64,000 nucleotides of DNA from Shewanella frigidimarina (GTDB lineage: Bacteria; Pseudomonadota; Gammaproteobacteria; Enterobacterales; Shewanellaceae): positions 719,661-783,660 of the forward strand of contig NZ_RKKE01000002.1 in NCBI RefSeq assembly GCF_003797125.1, in the 5' to 3' direction. The first letter of the stretch is position 1, and each line of letters begins with the position of its first letter. Below are positions 28,675 through 38,093 of the stretch, piece by piece. The position numbers and the translations under genes are program-made. The notes below the pieces were generated by a model. It searched no databases, was not told the DNA's origin, and saw nothing but the letters and a program-made list of their open reading frames with translations.

Positions 28675-29799
28675 TTACGGTTGATTTTTGTCGTCTAACT
28701 CAAAGCGACTCAAGGCATCTTCTGTGTAACTAAAATAGCGCTTTACAGACTTCTCGTTAGCCATGTAAGACTCAAGTACTTTATTGAATAACGGGTCTTT
28801 AGCCGCTTCGCTGTTAAGCACATCATCTCTTGCATATTTTAATGCGCGGATCACTGTGTTGGGAAAAAGTTTAACTTGCACATTATGCTCGTTAAGCAAT
28901 ACATCCATCGCGGCAATATGACCTTGAGTATAATCATCTAACATATCCTGATTGATGGCTCTTGCAGCGACTTTAACAATCATTTTCAAATCATTGGGCA
29001 GAGTCGAAAAGGCCTGTTGGTTAATCAAAAACTCCATCGTTGAACCCGGTTCGTGCCAGCCAGGATAATAGTAGTATTTAGCCACCTGATGCAGCCCTAA
29101 CGATAAATCATTATAAGGCCCAACCCATTCAGCAGCGTCAATTGCGCCAGTTTGCAGTGCGCCGTATAATTCTCTGCCAGCAAGTGCATCAACGGGAACG
29201 CCACCGAGCTTCTTGAGCACTTCACCGCCTAAGCCCGGTAAGCGCATTTTGAGCCCTTTAAAGTCTTCTGGGGATGCTATGATTTTATTAAACCAGCCAC
29301 CCATTTGCATGCCGGTATTTCCCCCTGCAAGCGGTAATACACCAAAAGGTTGATAAACTTCCTCCCATAATTCCATGCCACCGCCGTAGTGAAGCCATGC
29401 ATTCATCTGTTGTGCATTTAAACCAAATGGTATTGATGAGAAAAACTGGGCGGCAGGCGCTTTACCTTTCCAATAATATGATGCGCTATGGGCCATTTCT
29501 ATCGTGCCATTACTTACGCCGTCAAACACCGACAATGCAGGCATTAATTCGCCAGCACCATAAACAGTAATCACTAAACGACCGTTAGACATTTGCTCGA
29601 CTAATTGGGCAAATCGTTCCGGAGCCATACCCAAACCGGGCAAGTTTTTTGGCCATGACGTGGCTAAACGCCATTCAATAACTTGGTGAGAAATAAAATC
29701 TTTTTGCGGAACAGAACTTAGCTTTGAAGGCGTTTCTTGTTGACAGCCTAACAATAACGTTAAGCCTAGTATCCAGCAGGTTTGTATCACCTTGCTCAT
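28675..29799 (-). CDS. TRAP transporter substrate-binding protein (DctP family), orphan lipoprotein
   Basis: 374 residues. The lipobox LLLGC (Cys19) suggests anchoring rather than free diffusion in the periplasm. DctP-family features are WRLATSWPKNLPGLG, the LKMRLPGLGGEVLKKLGG substrate-arginine region, and GAIDAAEWVGPYND. The type resembles TRAP proteins for 2-oxo acids or monocarboxylates. No dctQ or dctM membrane genes are nearby, so it must share a transporter encoded elsewhere or serve as a sensor. Confidence 0.88.
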   Translation of the reverse strand: MSKVIQTCWILGLTLLLGCQQETPSKLSSVPQKDFISHQVIEWRLATSWPKNLPGLGMAPERFAQLVEQMSNGRLVITVYGAGELMPALSVFDGVSNGTIEMAHSASYYWKGKAPAAQFFSSIPFGLNAQQMNAWLHYGGGMELWEEVYQPFGVLPLAGGNTGMQMGGWFNKIIASPEDFKGLKMRLPGLGGEVLKKLGGVPVDALAGRELYGALQTGAIDAAEWVGPYNDLSLGLHQVAKYYYYPGWHEPGSTMEFLINQQAFSTLPNDLKMIVKVAARAINQDMLDDYTQGHIAAMDVLLNEHNVQVKLFPNTVIRALKYARDDVLNSEAAKDPLFNKVLESYMANEKSVKRYFSYTEDALSRFELDDKNQP

Positions 29800-29889
29800 G
29801 TAAATATCCTATGTCAATCGCACGCTTCTTTTCATAACTGTAACATAATCATAACTAGTGACAAACATCACCTCACTACGAATACAAAA

Positions 29890-29922
29890 TAAAAAGCCTC
29901 GCATGTTCTGCGAGGCTTTTTG
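29890..29922 (-). terminator. Terminator after bolA
   Basis: AAAAAGCCTCGCA/TGCGAGGCTTTTT, a 13-bp perfect stem with a TGTTC loop and flanking A/T-runs. Confidence 0.92.
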
Positions 29923-29963
29923 TATAATTCAGTCAGCACGTTAATAACAATTAACGATTACCA

Positions 29964-30263
29964 TTACCCCTTACAATTAGGGGTCCGAGGTACTTCATCC
30001 AAAGCTTGCCATTCTGGTTGGCTATAAGCATTTATGGATAGCGCATGTACGCCATTGGCTAATTCATCTGCTAGTGCTTGGTTTACCAAACGGTGACGGG
30101 CAAGTAAACGCTGCTCGCTAAATTGATCACTAACTACAACCACTTTAAAATGGGTTTCTGAGTTAGGCGGCACATGATGACGATTACTCTCATTAATCAC
30201 TTCAAGATGCAAAGGCGCAAAGGCGTGATTCAATTTATCGGTAATGATTTGTTCGACAGACAT
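29964..30263 (-). CDS. bolA: BolA family protein
   Basis: The start at 30263 gives 99 residues beginning MSVEQIITDKLNHAF. The BolA fold is shown by LEVINESNRHHVPPNSETHFKVVVVSDQF and by RLVNQALADELANGVHALSINAYSQPEW. BolA-type proteins bind monothiol glutaredoxins through a conserved His and act in iron-sulfur trafficking and stress morphology. A reading from 30332 adds 23 residues of non-family sequence and lacks a ribosome binding site. Confidence 0.92.
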   Translation of the reverse strand: MSVEQIITDKLNHAFAPLHLEVINESNRHHVPPNSETHFKVVVVSDQFSEQRLLARHRLVNQALADELANGVHALSINAYSQPEWQALDEVPRTPNCKG

Positions 30264-30535
30264 AGTGATACTCTTATTAATCCATATCGATGAAATCAAA
30301 GAGTACTGGTTTGCCCAATAAAGGTCAAACAAGCGGGCTAAAACTTAAAGTTTGTGCACACATTTTCTCAAGTTGATATCTAAGCATATTAACATCATTG
30401 ACCTATTTAAGATCCCCCTAGGTCCAGATGTTGTCGCTCCTCACGTGCTGGCCACACTCGAATAATCAGCCTATGTGTTCGTCAGTTTGTTGCTGTTAAG
30501 CCTGAATATTTTGTACAATAAAAATTCACCATTAA

Positions 30536-31195
30536 TTAACGGTAGTAATTAGCAATAATGTGCCGAAAAGTGAAGTTAATACGCGCTTCAGTCACCTTAA
30601 GACGCTTAGGTAAAGCATGTTGCCAGTGTTGCTGCATACCAGGATGCATAATGAGTAAGTCACCTGATGCCAAAGGGAAAGTAACTTTGGTTTGCGTCGG
30701 TTTATGGCGCACAACAAAATCTCTACAGGCGCCTAACGTGACAGAAGCAATTGCCGAACCGGTGATAATTTCAGGTTCATCATCACTGTGCCAGCCCATA
30801 CAGTCACGGCCATCGGCATAGCGATTAACTAACACTGAGTTACTGTCTATTTGATGCTCACTAAGCAGTTTTGCCCGTAATCGGCTTAACACTTTTGGCC
30901 AAGCCAGCGCGGTGATGTGTAATTTTGAATAGTGATAATCACAACCCTGGTCGCCAAACCAAGCTTGGGTGCGAGGAATAAAATGCTGCTTGCCATAGAC
31001 TTCAATCGCCACGCGATCTAATGGGTATTGCTCTACTTCCATCATTAATAACTGTTGCTGCTTGGGGGACAAAAAACCTTTAATCCAAGTAACCGGCGGA
31101 CTGATTTGGTTAGTCGTCGTTGGCACAACGACGGTATCTTGAGTTAAGCCATTTTGTAGCTCACCAAAATCTAATCCATGTTGAAATCCTGCCAC
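30536..31195 (-). CDS. AlkB-type 2-oxoglutarate/Fe(II) DNA repair dioxygenase
   Basis: 219 residues. The iron ligands His and Asp are in MGWHSDDEPEI, the second His is in QHWQHALPK, and the 2-oxoglutarate-binding Arg is in ARINFTFR. NRYADGRDCMGWH and the C-terminal arrangement resemble the AlkB2/AlkB3-type demethylases rather than E. coli AlkB. It should remove alkyl groups from bases in DNA or RNA. It lies 30 bases before a CorA-family gene on the same strand. Confidence 0.9.
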   Translation of the reverse strand: MAGFQHGLDFGELQNGLTQDTVVVPTTTNQISPPVTWIKGFLSPKQQQLLMMEVEQYPLDRVAIEVYGKQHFIPRTQAWFGDQGCDYHYSKLHITALAWPKVLSRLRAKLLSEHQIDSNSVLVNRYADGRDCMGWHSDDEPEIITGSAIASVTLGACRDFVVRHKPTQTKVTFPLASGDLLIMHPGMQQHWQHALPKRLKVTEARINFTFRHIIANYYR

Positions 31196-31225
31196 TCAAT
31201 CACCCTCTTATCTCGCTTGCCTTAA

Positions 31226-32194
31226 TTAATACCAACGCTTGATTCTCGCAATCCATAAACCTGAAACCACAATGACTGCCATTAGGATTAATACCGAAAA
31301 ATAACCAAAATGCCATTTTAATTCAGGCATATTGTCAAAGTTCATTCCGTAAATGCCGGCGACTAATGTTAACGGTAAAAAAATCGCAGTGACCATTGTT
31401 AACGTCATCATCACCCGGTTAGTTTTATGGGCACTCACCGAAATATAACCATTGATTAAACTGTCCACTAAACCTTGATAAAGACTGGCACGACTGGATA
31501 GGCGTTCAAACTGATTATATAAATAGCTCAATTGTTCATAGTCCATCTTAATATGCAGATGGGTGTCATCGCCAAGTAATTGTTGCAAGATTTCTTCGTG
31601 GTAACTAAACGAACGTTTGGCTTTTTGTAACTTACTGCTATAAGCGATTAGCTCTGCTAATAAATCATCAGTAGACACATCAAAAATTTCATCTTCTATT
31701 TCCCCTAAACGCTCTTCTAATGCCAACATCACCGCCAGATAATCAATCACAATTTGGCGCATCAATTCAAAACTGACTCGGCTCATTTCTGTACTTTCGA
31801 GGCAACCTTGTGCACTAATTCGTTGGATCACTTTGTTAACACTGATAGAAGGTTTCAGGTGTTGGGTAACCAAGAAGCGGTCATTGACATGCAGCAATAA
31901 CTGGCTGCGTTCGAGCAGAAGATACTCATCTCTAGCCATAAGCTCGTGGGTTAACAAATATGAATGTGAATCATATTCTTCAAACTGGGGTGGGTGACGT
32001 TCTCGCTGTGCTTCTTCAAAATCGAGATGATCAATGCCAAACAAAGGGTATTGCTTGAAAAACGCTTGGCTATGCTGGCCTGAAATATCGACCCATATTA
32101 GCTGCAGTTGTGGATCATACTGGCTCATGAGAGTCTCATCACCTTGTGATAACAGCTGACCTTGCGCATTAAATAATAGTATTTGTATCGTCAT
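31226..32194 (-). CDS. CorA-family divalent cation transporter (CorA/ZntB type)
   Basis: The ATG at 32194 with AAAGGG upstream gives 322 residues. A TTG six codons earlier is less likely. The long cytoplasmic N-terminal funnel with helical segments is followed by two C-terminal membrane helices. The signature GMNFDNMPEL lies at the end of the first (IFLPLTLVAGIYGMNFDN), and a basic tail KRWY ends the protein. The family forms homopentameric Mg2+/Co2+ channels or Zn2+ exporters; the ion cannot be assigned. Confidence 0.9.
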   Translation of the reverse strand: MTIQILLFNAQGQLLSQGDETLMSQYDPQLQLIWVDISGQHSQAFFKQYPLFGIDHLDFEEAQRERHPPQFEEYDSHSYLLTHELMARDEYLLLERSQLLLHVNDRFLVTQHLKPSISVNKVIQRISAQGCLESTEMSRVSFELMRQIVIDYLAVMLALEERLGEIEDEIFDVSTDDLLAELIAYSSKLQKAKRSFSYHEEILQQLLGDDTHLHIKMDYEQLSYLYNQFERLSSRASLYQGLVDSLINGYISVSAHKTNRVMMTLTMVTAIFLPLTLVAGIYGMNFDNMPELKWHFGYFSVLILMAVIVVSGLWIARIKRWY

Positions 32195-32235
32195 GAATAA
32201 CCCTTTCAGCAACCCATTATTACAATATAGACGAC

Positions 32236-32562
32236 CTAAAGGATCATTTCTGACTCGCCAGCCGTTTCAATGTGTTGTTTAATCTGCTCAAAATGACTAT
32301 TAACCCAGGCGCTACTGATTGGGCCCCAAGTTGAAATGCGATAATAACCTTCATTATGTCGCTGGCCTTGTTGCACAAAATCCACTTCAATACCAATATC
32401 AGCAAATGCCGCTATCGCATCTTGCAATGTCCTTCTTGGCATAAGAGTCAATTTATGTAAGCTTAATAAGTTGTGTTGCTCTTCATCCAGCAGGTGCGCT
32501 AAATACAATTTTCGTAGAAATGCTTTTTGCGATTTATTGATCACGTAATTATTCGAAAACAT
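32236..32562 (-). CDS. Small winged-helix-like protein of unknown function
   Basis: 108 residues, 41 bases upstream of the CorA-family gene and likely co-transcribed with it. The middle part (about 33-65, SLHKLTLMPRRTLQDAIAAFADIGIEVDFV) looks like a helix-turn-helix followed by a wing. The tail is acidic. I recognise it as a conserved-hypothetical type but cannot name a function. It could be a small DNA-binding regulator. Confidence 0.65.
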   Translation of the reverse strand: MFSNNYVINKSQKAFLRKLYLAHLLDEEQHNLLSLHKLTLMPRRTLQDAIAAFADIGIEVDFVQQGQRHNEGYYRISTWGPISSAWVNSHFEQIKQHIETAGESEMIL

Positions 32563-32815
32563 CCTTCACACACCCTATTACCTCTACATCACTCAGTAGA
32601 AATTACTGCATCTGTAGTCAATCACGCAAGCACTATTGCCAGAGCCAGCCCAATGCGGCTGAAATAATCGCGGCATTGTGACTGAATTAATCATGGATAT
32701 AAGGATAATTGATTGATTTATCAATAACCCACTATGATTAACACTACCTATGTAGAGACAATCTGGTTATAGTTTTTAACAATAGCTAGCTATCAAATAT
32801 GGAAAATCAATAGAC

Positions 32816-33544
32816 ATGGATACACCGCCGCAACCAAAGAGTCCTATAGCACAACCGCCATTAAATGATCTGTTAGCGGTAAGTGATACCTCAGCAATGT
32901 CCTCAGCAGGAAGCACAATAGCGCACGATTATGACCACGGTCCGCTTTTATCCCAAGATGAGTACATTCAACTTACCGAGTTGCCACTGAGCAATATTGA
33001 TCCTAATTACCCTAAACTATTATTGATCATTAGCAGTGTCGTGGCGGTGATAATCATAACGGTTTTAAGCGCATTTCTATTAATAACTAAACCACTGCCA
33101 TTGATAATCGCATCAGTAGGCTTGGTTTCAGCCATGATATTGGCCGTTGTGGTGATAAAGCTTATCCACCTTAAAGCACACAAAATTACTTACGGATTGT
33201 TTAAACATGAAATGGTGTTTCGTGAAGGTTTATTTTGGGTATCAACAACGGCACTACCTTATACTCGGCTGCAACATGTTAATTTGTCTCAAGGGCCGCT
33301 CGAGCGAAAATACAATTTAGTCACTTTAAAATGTTTCAGTGCCGGTAGCGGTTTAGCTGAGATAGATCTGCCAGGTCTTAATGCCGATTTAGCTGAACAT
33401 TTACGTCAACATTTATTGAGCCAAGCAGCAGCAAGTCATCAATTACTCATAACCGAAGCTGAAATTATTGATCCAACGTCATCTGACGCTGAAACGGATC
33501 CGTTATCCATTCAACCTCCTCAACAGGATAATCACAATGGATAA
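32816..33544 (+). CDS. PH-domain membrane protein, YdbS-like
   Basis: 242 residues. A long hydrophilic N-terminus (1-60) is followed by two membrane helices (about 68-90 and 95-115) and a bacterial PH domain (DUF304; ALPYTRLQHVNLSQGPLERKYNLVTLKCFSAGS). It pairs with the next gene, whose ATG overlaps the stop of this one (ATGGATAA). The YdbS/YdbT pair is widespread in bacteria, but its role in the envelope is not established. Confidence 0.85.
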   Translation: MDTPPQPKSPIAQPPLNDLLAVSDTSAMSSAGSTIAHDYDHGPLLSQDEYIQLTELPLSNIDPNYPKLLLIISSVVAVIIITVLSAFLLITKPLPLIIASVGLVSAMILAVVVIKLIHLKAHKITYGLFKHEMVFREGLFWVSTTALPYTRLQHVNLSQGPLERKYNLVTLKCFSAGSGLAEIDLPGLNADLAEHLRQHLLSQAAASHQLLITEAEIIDPTSSDAETDPLSIQPPQQDNHNG

Positions 33545-35216
33545 GTCATCAACATCATCAGATGATGCCCAGCCTGTTGATATTGATGAAATGGAAACTA
33601 ATCGGTCATTCGCCGTAAATGTTGCCGACGCGGTCAAAACCGTTGATGGGGAGACAGAAAAAAATAGCGTTGATACAAAGCTCAACGACAATCCGACAAA
33701 TGATTTTCAACAATGGCAAGCATTGTCAGCTTGGTCCATTGTCAGTAATATTTTCAGTACGTTGAAAAATATCCTCAGTAACGGTTTCGCTATCGTGCCA
33801 ATCGTGTATACAGGGTGGCAACAAGGTTTTGATATGCAGTGGGGCATATTGGCCTCGAGTGTATTATTAATACTGGTGACAATTTTTGCGATAATAGAAT
33901 GGCGTAAATTTCGTTTTCGTCTTCATAACCATCAACTTGAAGTCAAACGCGGTTTAATATTTACCAAAAAGGATGAAATACCGCTAAGCCGAATACAAAA
34001 CATTCGTTATGAACAGCCGTTTTACTTTAAGCCGTTGTCTCTCGGCACTTTGGTGATTGAAACCGCTGGTTCTAAAAAAGATGAAGCTCATTTAGCCGCC
34101 TTAGATACATTACAGGCGCAAACGTTAAAACGTTTACTGTTAAATTTAAGCCATACAAAAGTAACCTCGACAGATGAACTTCCAAACGTAAACAGCCAAC
34201 AAAACATCGATAACACCCAACCTATTGTGCGTAAAAGTTTAGCTGATTTAGTCTTATTTGGTTTTTATCAAAACAATTTTATTTGGTTTGCTGTTATCGC
34301 TGGCCCTATAGCAGGCCAAATAGATTGGGATAAAATATTCGACTCACCGCTCGCGCAGCAGTTTTGGTTATGGGTGCAGCAGCAAACCCATCAAAACATT
34401 GGTTTGCAAACCATCATGGTCATCGTGGGGTTATTTGCGATTTACAGCTTGTTTTCGTTAATTTCAATTGTGGCAGCTATTTTAAAATATCATCCATATC
34501 AGCTCGATAAACATGATGAAACCATACAGCGAAGTGGCGGTGTCATTTCACATCAACAAGATGCACTGGCCATAAAACGAATTCAATTAGTCCAGGTTCA
34601 ACAACCCGCTATTGCACGTTTATTTAACCGCTGGACCTTATATTTTAAACAAGTCAAAGGCCATGAGGTTGAACAAAAAACCAAACAGCACATGCTCGTT
34701 CCTAGTGTAAAGTCCACTGAAATTGAATCACTCCTAGCTAGTATTCCCCAACTCAGTGGCGGCGCAAGTGCATTACCCAATAGTTATAAGCCTATCCATA
34801 TAAATTGGCTGACAAAGCGAATCGTTTTACCGATCTTTCCAGCTATCGTACTCACTATTGTGGGTTACTATGGTCATCATAGCCTTGAGTTTTTTGAGTT
34901 CACTTGGTTTGCTGCAACCATGATCATGTTAGCGATTTACATTCGTTATAAACAATGGGGATATGTAGTGGCAGATAAGGTTATTTGGCAGCATAGCGGC
35001 TTTTTCGGTCAACAATGGAAACGGGTCGCATTTGAAAAAGTTCAACACGTTAAAATTACCCAAACTAAAAGCCAAAAGCATGCTCAGCTAGCCTATGTTG
35101 AAATCGGTTTGGCCAGTGGCAACGTGGTATTTCCGTATATTCCCACATCGGTTGCACAACAGATTGTGGCTCAGTCTCTCAATGCCACAGTCAATAATAA
35201 CCAAAATTGGATTTAA
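33537..35216 (+). CDS. PH-domain membrane protein, YdbT-like
   Basis: 559 residues from an ATG that overlaps the previous stop codon by 8 bases, with AGGA upstream. Three bacterial PH (DUF304) repeats are visible: about 135-215 (EIPLSRIQNIRYEQPFYFKPLSLGTLVIETAG), 330-400 (LAIKRIQLVQVQQPAIARLFNRWTLYF) and the C-terminal one (RVAFEKVQHVKITQTKSQKHAQLAYVEIGLASG). They are separated by pairs of membrane helices. It should form a complex with the YdbS-like protein. The first 60 residues are acidic and low-complexity. Confidence 0.87.
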   Translation: MDKSSTSSDDAQPVDIDEMETNRSFAVNVADAVKTVDGETEKNSVDTKLNDNPTNDFQQWQALSAWSIVSNIFSTLKNILSNGFAIVPIVYTGWQQGFDMQWGILASSVLLILVTIFAIIEWRKFRFRLHNHQLEVKRGLIFTKKDEIPLSRIQNIRYEQPFYFKPLSLGTLVIETAGSKKDEAHLAALDTLQAQTLKRLLLNLSHTKVTSTDELPNVNSQQNIDNTQPIVRKSLADLVLFGFYQNNFIWFAVIAGPIAGQIDWDKIFDSPLAQQFWLWVQQQTHQNIGLQTIMVIVGLFAIYSLFSLISIVAAILKYHPYQLDKHDETIQRSGGVISHQQDALAIKRIQLVQVQQPAIARLFNRWTLYFKQVKGHEVEQKTKQHMLVPSVKSTEIESLLASIPQLSGGASALPNSYKPIHINWLTKRIVLPIFPAIVLTIVGYYGHHSLEFFEFTWFAATMIMLAIYIRYKQWGYVVADKVIWQHSGFFGQQWKRVAFEKVQHVKITQTKSQKHAQLAYVEIGLASGNVVFPYIPTSVAQQIVAQSLNATVNNNQNWI

Positions 35217-35220
35217 TATA

Positions 35221-35781
35221 ATGAATGAAATACAAACAACAAATGTCAGCGTAGACGATATTATCGATTTTTGGTTTGTTCAAATATCCCCAAAACAATG
35301 GTGGGTAAAAAATACCGAGTTAGATTTGCAGATAAAAAAAACATATGGCGCCACATTACAGGCGGCTATCAAGGGTGAATTACAACATTGGCGTAAAGAT
35401 GCCCAAGGTCGATTGGCCGAAATAATCGTATTAGATCAATTTTCGCGAAACATTTATCGCGATACTCCAGCCGCATTTTCCGCTGACAATATCGCGTTGG
35501 AGCTTGCACAACAGGCTGTTACACTCGGTTGTTTAGCAGAGTTACCCGTGCACCAGGCTGCATTTTTAATCATGCCATACATGCATAGCGAATCGATGGA
35601 GATCCACCAGCAAGCTTTGCCATTGTTTGAACAATATGCACCCAACAATTTACCAAGCCAGCATCAGCATCAAGCGATTATTGCGCAATTTAATCGCTAT
35701 CCACATCGTAATGCCATTTTAGGTCGTGAATCTACGGCTGCCGAACTCGCATTTTTAACACAACCGGGTTCTCGCTTTTAA
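35221..35781 (+). CDS. DUF924 family protein
   Basis: 186 residues from an ATG 4 bases after the previous stop; translational coupling is likely because no ribosome binding site is seen. DUF924 features are VDDIIDFWFV...PKQWWVKN, GRLAEIIVLDQFSRNIYRDTPAAFS, MPYMHSESMEIHQQ and FNRYPHRNAILGRESTAAELAFL. The fold is TPR-like helical. The function is unknown. The context with the PH-domain pair gives no clear hint. Confidence 0.9.
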   Translation: MNEIQTTNVSVDDIIDFWFVQISPKQWWVKNTELDLQIKKTYGATLQAAIKGELQHWRKDAQGRLAEIIVLDQFSRNIYRDTPAAFSADNIALELAQQAVTLGCLAELPVHQAAFLIMPYMHSESMEIHQQALPLFEQYAPNNLPSQHQHQAIIAQFNRYPHRNAILGRESTAAELAFLTQPGSRF

Positions 35782-35820
35782 CCTAGTGAAAATCACCATA
35801 AGTAAACGATAGCGTCGATT

Positions 35821-36252
35821 TTATTTGACCACTAACACCGGACACTCAGCTTTATTGGCAATCGCTTCAGCCACGTTATCATGTAAAAAATGAGACAGGC
35901 CAGTTCTACCATGACTGGCAATAACCACCATACCAATATCACCACTGTTAGCTTCGGCCAAAATTTCATCAATGGCATCACCACGTCGAATAACCGTTTC
36001 AATCTCTAATTTAGTATTCAACTGACCTAATAACTCATGCATTTTGCTCGCCGCTGCATCTTCCATACTTTTAGCCAACTCTTCGGGCGTTATCGCAAGA
36101 ACCATGTAATTCTCATCACCAAAAGGTTGATCTACAACGTGTAGAATACGAATGCCCACTTGATATAAATTTGCCATTTCAATGGCATAGCGTAAAGCAT
36201 GTGACGCGGTATCAGAAAAATCGGTAGGCCATAAAATATTACGTGTTCGCAT
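35821..36252 (-). CDS. Universal stress protein (UspA family)
   Basis: The ATG at 36252 gives 143 residues, with GGAGGAG upstream; a GTG five codons earlier lies inside this ribosome binding site. The start is MRTRNILWPTDFSDTASHAL. The C-terminal ATP-binding motif is IASHGRTGLSHFLHDNVAEAI...CPVLVVK (G-2x-G-9x-G type). Small cytoplasmic stress protein. Divergent from the aldehyde dehydrogenase gene. Confidence 0.92.
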   Translation of the reverse strand: MRTRNILWPTDFSDTASHALRYAIEMANLYQVGIRILHVVDQPFGDENYMVLAITPEELAKSMEDAAASKMHELLGQLNTKLEIETVIRRGDAIDEILAEANSGDIGMVVIASHGRTGLSHFLHDNVAEAIANKAECPVLVVK

Positions 36253-36428
36253 ATTATTCTCCTCCACAATGCAAAGTGTGCTTTTGCAATGACATTACAA
36301 GCCTCATGAGAACACACTCGGCTCCATCCTAATAAATTAAGTATAGTCAGTATTAAAAGCTTACTTAGTGATCAAAATCAAATCAAAGGCGAAAACTTGC
36401 TTTAGATCATAAACAGGCATAACATCAG

Positions 36429-36446
36429 ACCGACTAATCAGTCGGT
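36429..36446. promoter_or_regulatory. Operator-like palindrome upstream of the aldehyde dehydrogenase gene
   Basis: ACCGACTAATCAGTCGGT has perfect 7-bp arms around a 4-base centre and is typical in size and style of TetR-family operators. It lies 63 bases upstream of the dehydrogenase start. A TetR-family gene follows that gene, so it is the probable binding protein. Confidence 0.55.
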
Positions 36447-36509
36447 TTATTAGCTCGAGTAATGTCGGGCTTATAAAATCAATATTGTTATTTTTGCAGG
36501 AGATCGAAA

Positions 36510-37931
36510 ATGAATATGGCCGTTGATAATAATCAAACTCAATTACGACAGTTACTTACTGATCAACGAGCACGTTTTCAGTCCAATCCAGCACCTAGTT
36601 ACCAATCTCGGGTAGATAAATTAACCCAGCTAAAGCAAGCTTTACTTGATTACCAACAGCCTATCATCGATGCATTAATTAATGATTACGGTCACCGCTC
36701 GCCAAACGACACCATCATTTCGGATATTATGCCTTGTGTGAATAACATCAATTACACTATCAAGCATCTTAAGTCATGGATGAAACCCAGTCGCCGTCAT
36801 GCTGGTTTATTACTGTCCCCGTCTAAAGTGTCGGTGCAATATCAGCCCTTAGGCGTAATCGGTATTATTGTGCCGTGGAACTTCCCGGTAATGTTATCTA
36901 TGGGTCCGCTGACCACCGCCATTGCTGCTGGTAATGGAGCCATGCTGAAAATGTCGGAATTCACTCCGGCAACGAATGCGGTATTGCGCAAGATGCTAGC
37001 AACAATTTTTGACTCAAATGAAGTCGAGTTAGTGGAAGGTGAAGCTGATGTAGCCGCAGCATTCTCAGCATTACCATTTGATCATATTCTGTTTACCGGC
37101 TCAACCGTTGTTGGCCGCCATGTTATGCGCGCAGCAGCTGATAACCTGACCCCTGTAACATTAGAATTAGGCGGTAAATCTCCAGCCATCATCGCTCCAG
37201 ACATGCCAATCGACACCGCTGTAGAAAGACTTATTTTTGGCAAATGTTTAAATGCAGGCCAAATTTGTGTCGCACCTGACTATGTATTGTGCCCTGCGGA
37301 AAAAGTTGACGCCTTTATTGCTGCTTATCAACGTCGCTTTAATAAAATGTACCCTAATTTCGACACAAACCAAGATTACGGCAATATCATTAATGACCGT
37401 CAATACCAGCGTTTGCTGGCGGTGCTAGAAGATGCCAAGGCTAAAGGTGCAACAATCACCTCAGCAATTGATGGTCCAATATCAACAACTCAGCGAAAAA
37501 TAGCCACCCAGCTAGTCACACATACCACAGACGACATGCTCATTATGCAGGATGAAATATTTGGGCCAATATTGCCTATTATTAGCTATCAGTCGGTGGA
37601 TGAAGTAATAGGTTATATCAACCGAAATGACCGACCATTAGCCTTGTATCTCATGAGTTTTGAGCAACAAACGCAGCAACAAGTATTGCAGCAAACCCAT
37701 TCTGGTGGCGTTTGTATTAATGACACTGTATTCCATGTGGCCGCCGATGATGCGCCCTTTGGCGGTATTGGTCCGTCTGGTATGGGACACTATCATGGCA
37801 AGGAAGGTTTCTTAACCTTTAGTCACGCTAAAACCATATTAAACAGTGGCAAAATTAATACAGGCATTTTTGTTCATCCTCCTTATGGCGGGGTGATCCA
37901 AAAATTATTGATGAAGTTTTTCTTACGTTAA
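36510..37931 (+). CDS. NAD(P)-dependent aldehyde dehydrogenase (coniferyl aldehyde dehydrogenase-like)
   Basis: 473 residues, AGGAG upstream. ALDH-superfamily motifs are GVIGIIVPWNFPVMLSMGP, LFTGSTVVGRHVM, the catalytic Glu in TLELGGKSPAI and the catalytic Cys in NAGQICVAPDYVL. The short class-3-like form with a C-terminal hydrophobic tail (VIQKLLMKFFLR) resembles membrane-associated ALDHs that oxidise aromatic or fatty aldehydes; CalB is the closest named type I recall. The neighbouring TetR gene and operator suggest induction by an aldehyde or related compound. Confidence 0.9.
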   Translation: MNMAVDNNQTQLRQLLTDQRARFQSNPAPSYQSRVDKLTQLKQALLDYQQPIIDALINDYGHRSPNDTIISDIMPCVNNINYTIKHLKSWMKPSRRHAGLLLSPSKVSVQYQPLGVIGIIVPWNFPVMLSMGPLTTAIAAGNGAMLKMSEFTPATNAVLRKMLATIFDSNEVELVEGEADVAAAFSALPFDHILFTGSTVVGRHVMRAAADNLTPVTLELGGKSPAIIAPDMPIDTAVERLIFGKCLNAGQICVAPDYVLCPAEKVDAFIAAYQRRFNKMYPNFDTNQDYGNIINDRQYQRLLAVLEDAKAKGATITSAIDGPISTTQRKIATQLVTHTTDDMLIMQDEIFGPILPIISYQSVDEVIGYINRNDRPLALYLMSFEQQTQQQVLQQTHSGGVCINDTVFHVAADDAPFGGIGPSGMGHYHGKEGFLTFSHAKTILNSGKINTGIFVHPPYGGVIQKLLMKFFLR

Positions 37932-37951
37932 CTCTTCTCATCATCGCGACT

Positions 37952-37981
37952 GCAAGTATTGCTGTTATTAGCGATACTTGC
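37952..37981 (+). terminator. Hairpin after the aldehyde dehydrogenase gene
   Basis: GCAAGTAT-T-GCT pairs with AGC-G-ATACTTGC around a short loop 21 bases after the stop. It has no T-run, so it may stabilise the mRNA end or terminate weakly before the TetR gene. Confidence 0.5.
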
Positions 37982-38093
37982 TTAGCAAAGTTTGTCATCA
38001 AAAAGACAAGAGAAATGATCCATAGCTAGATGGATTCATAGCTAAAAATACCAAAGATGAATTGACCATAGATTAAAAAGGCATGTTGACTCA

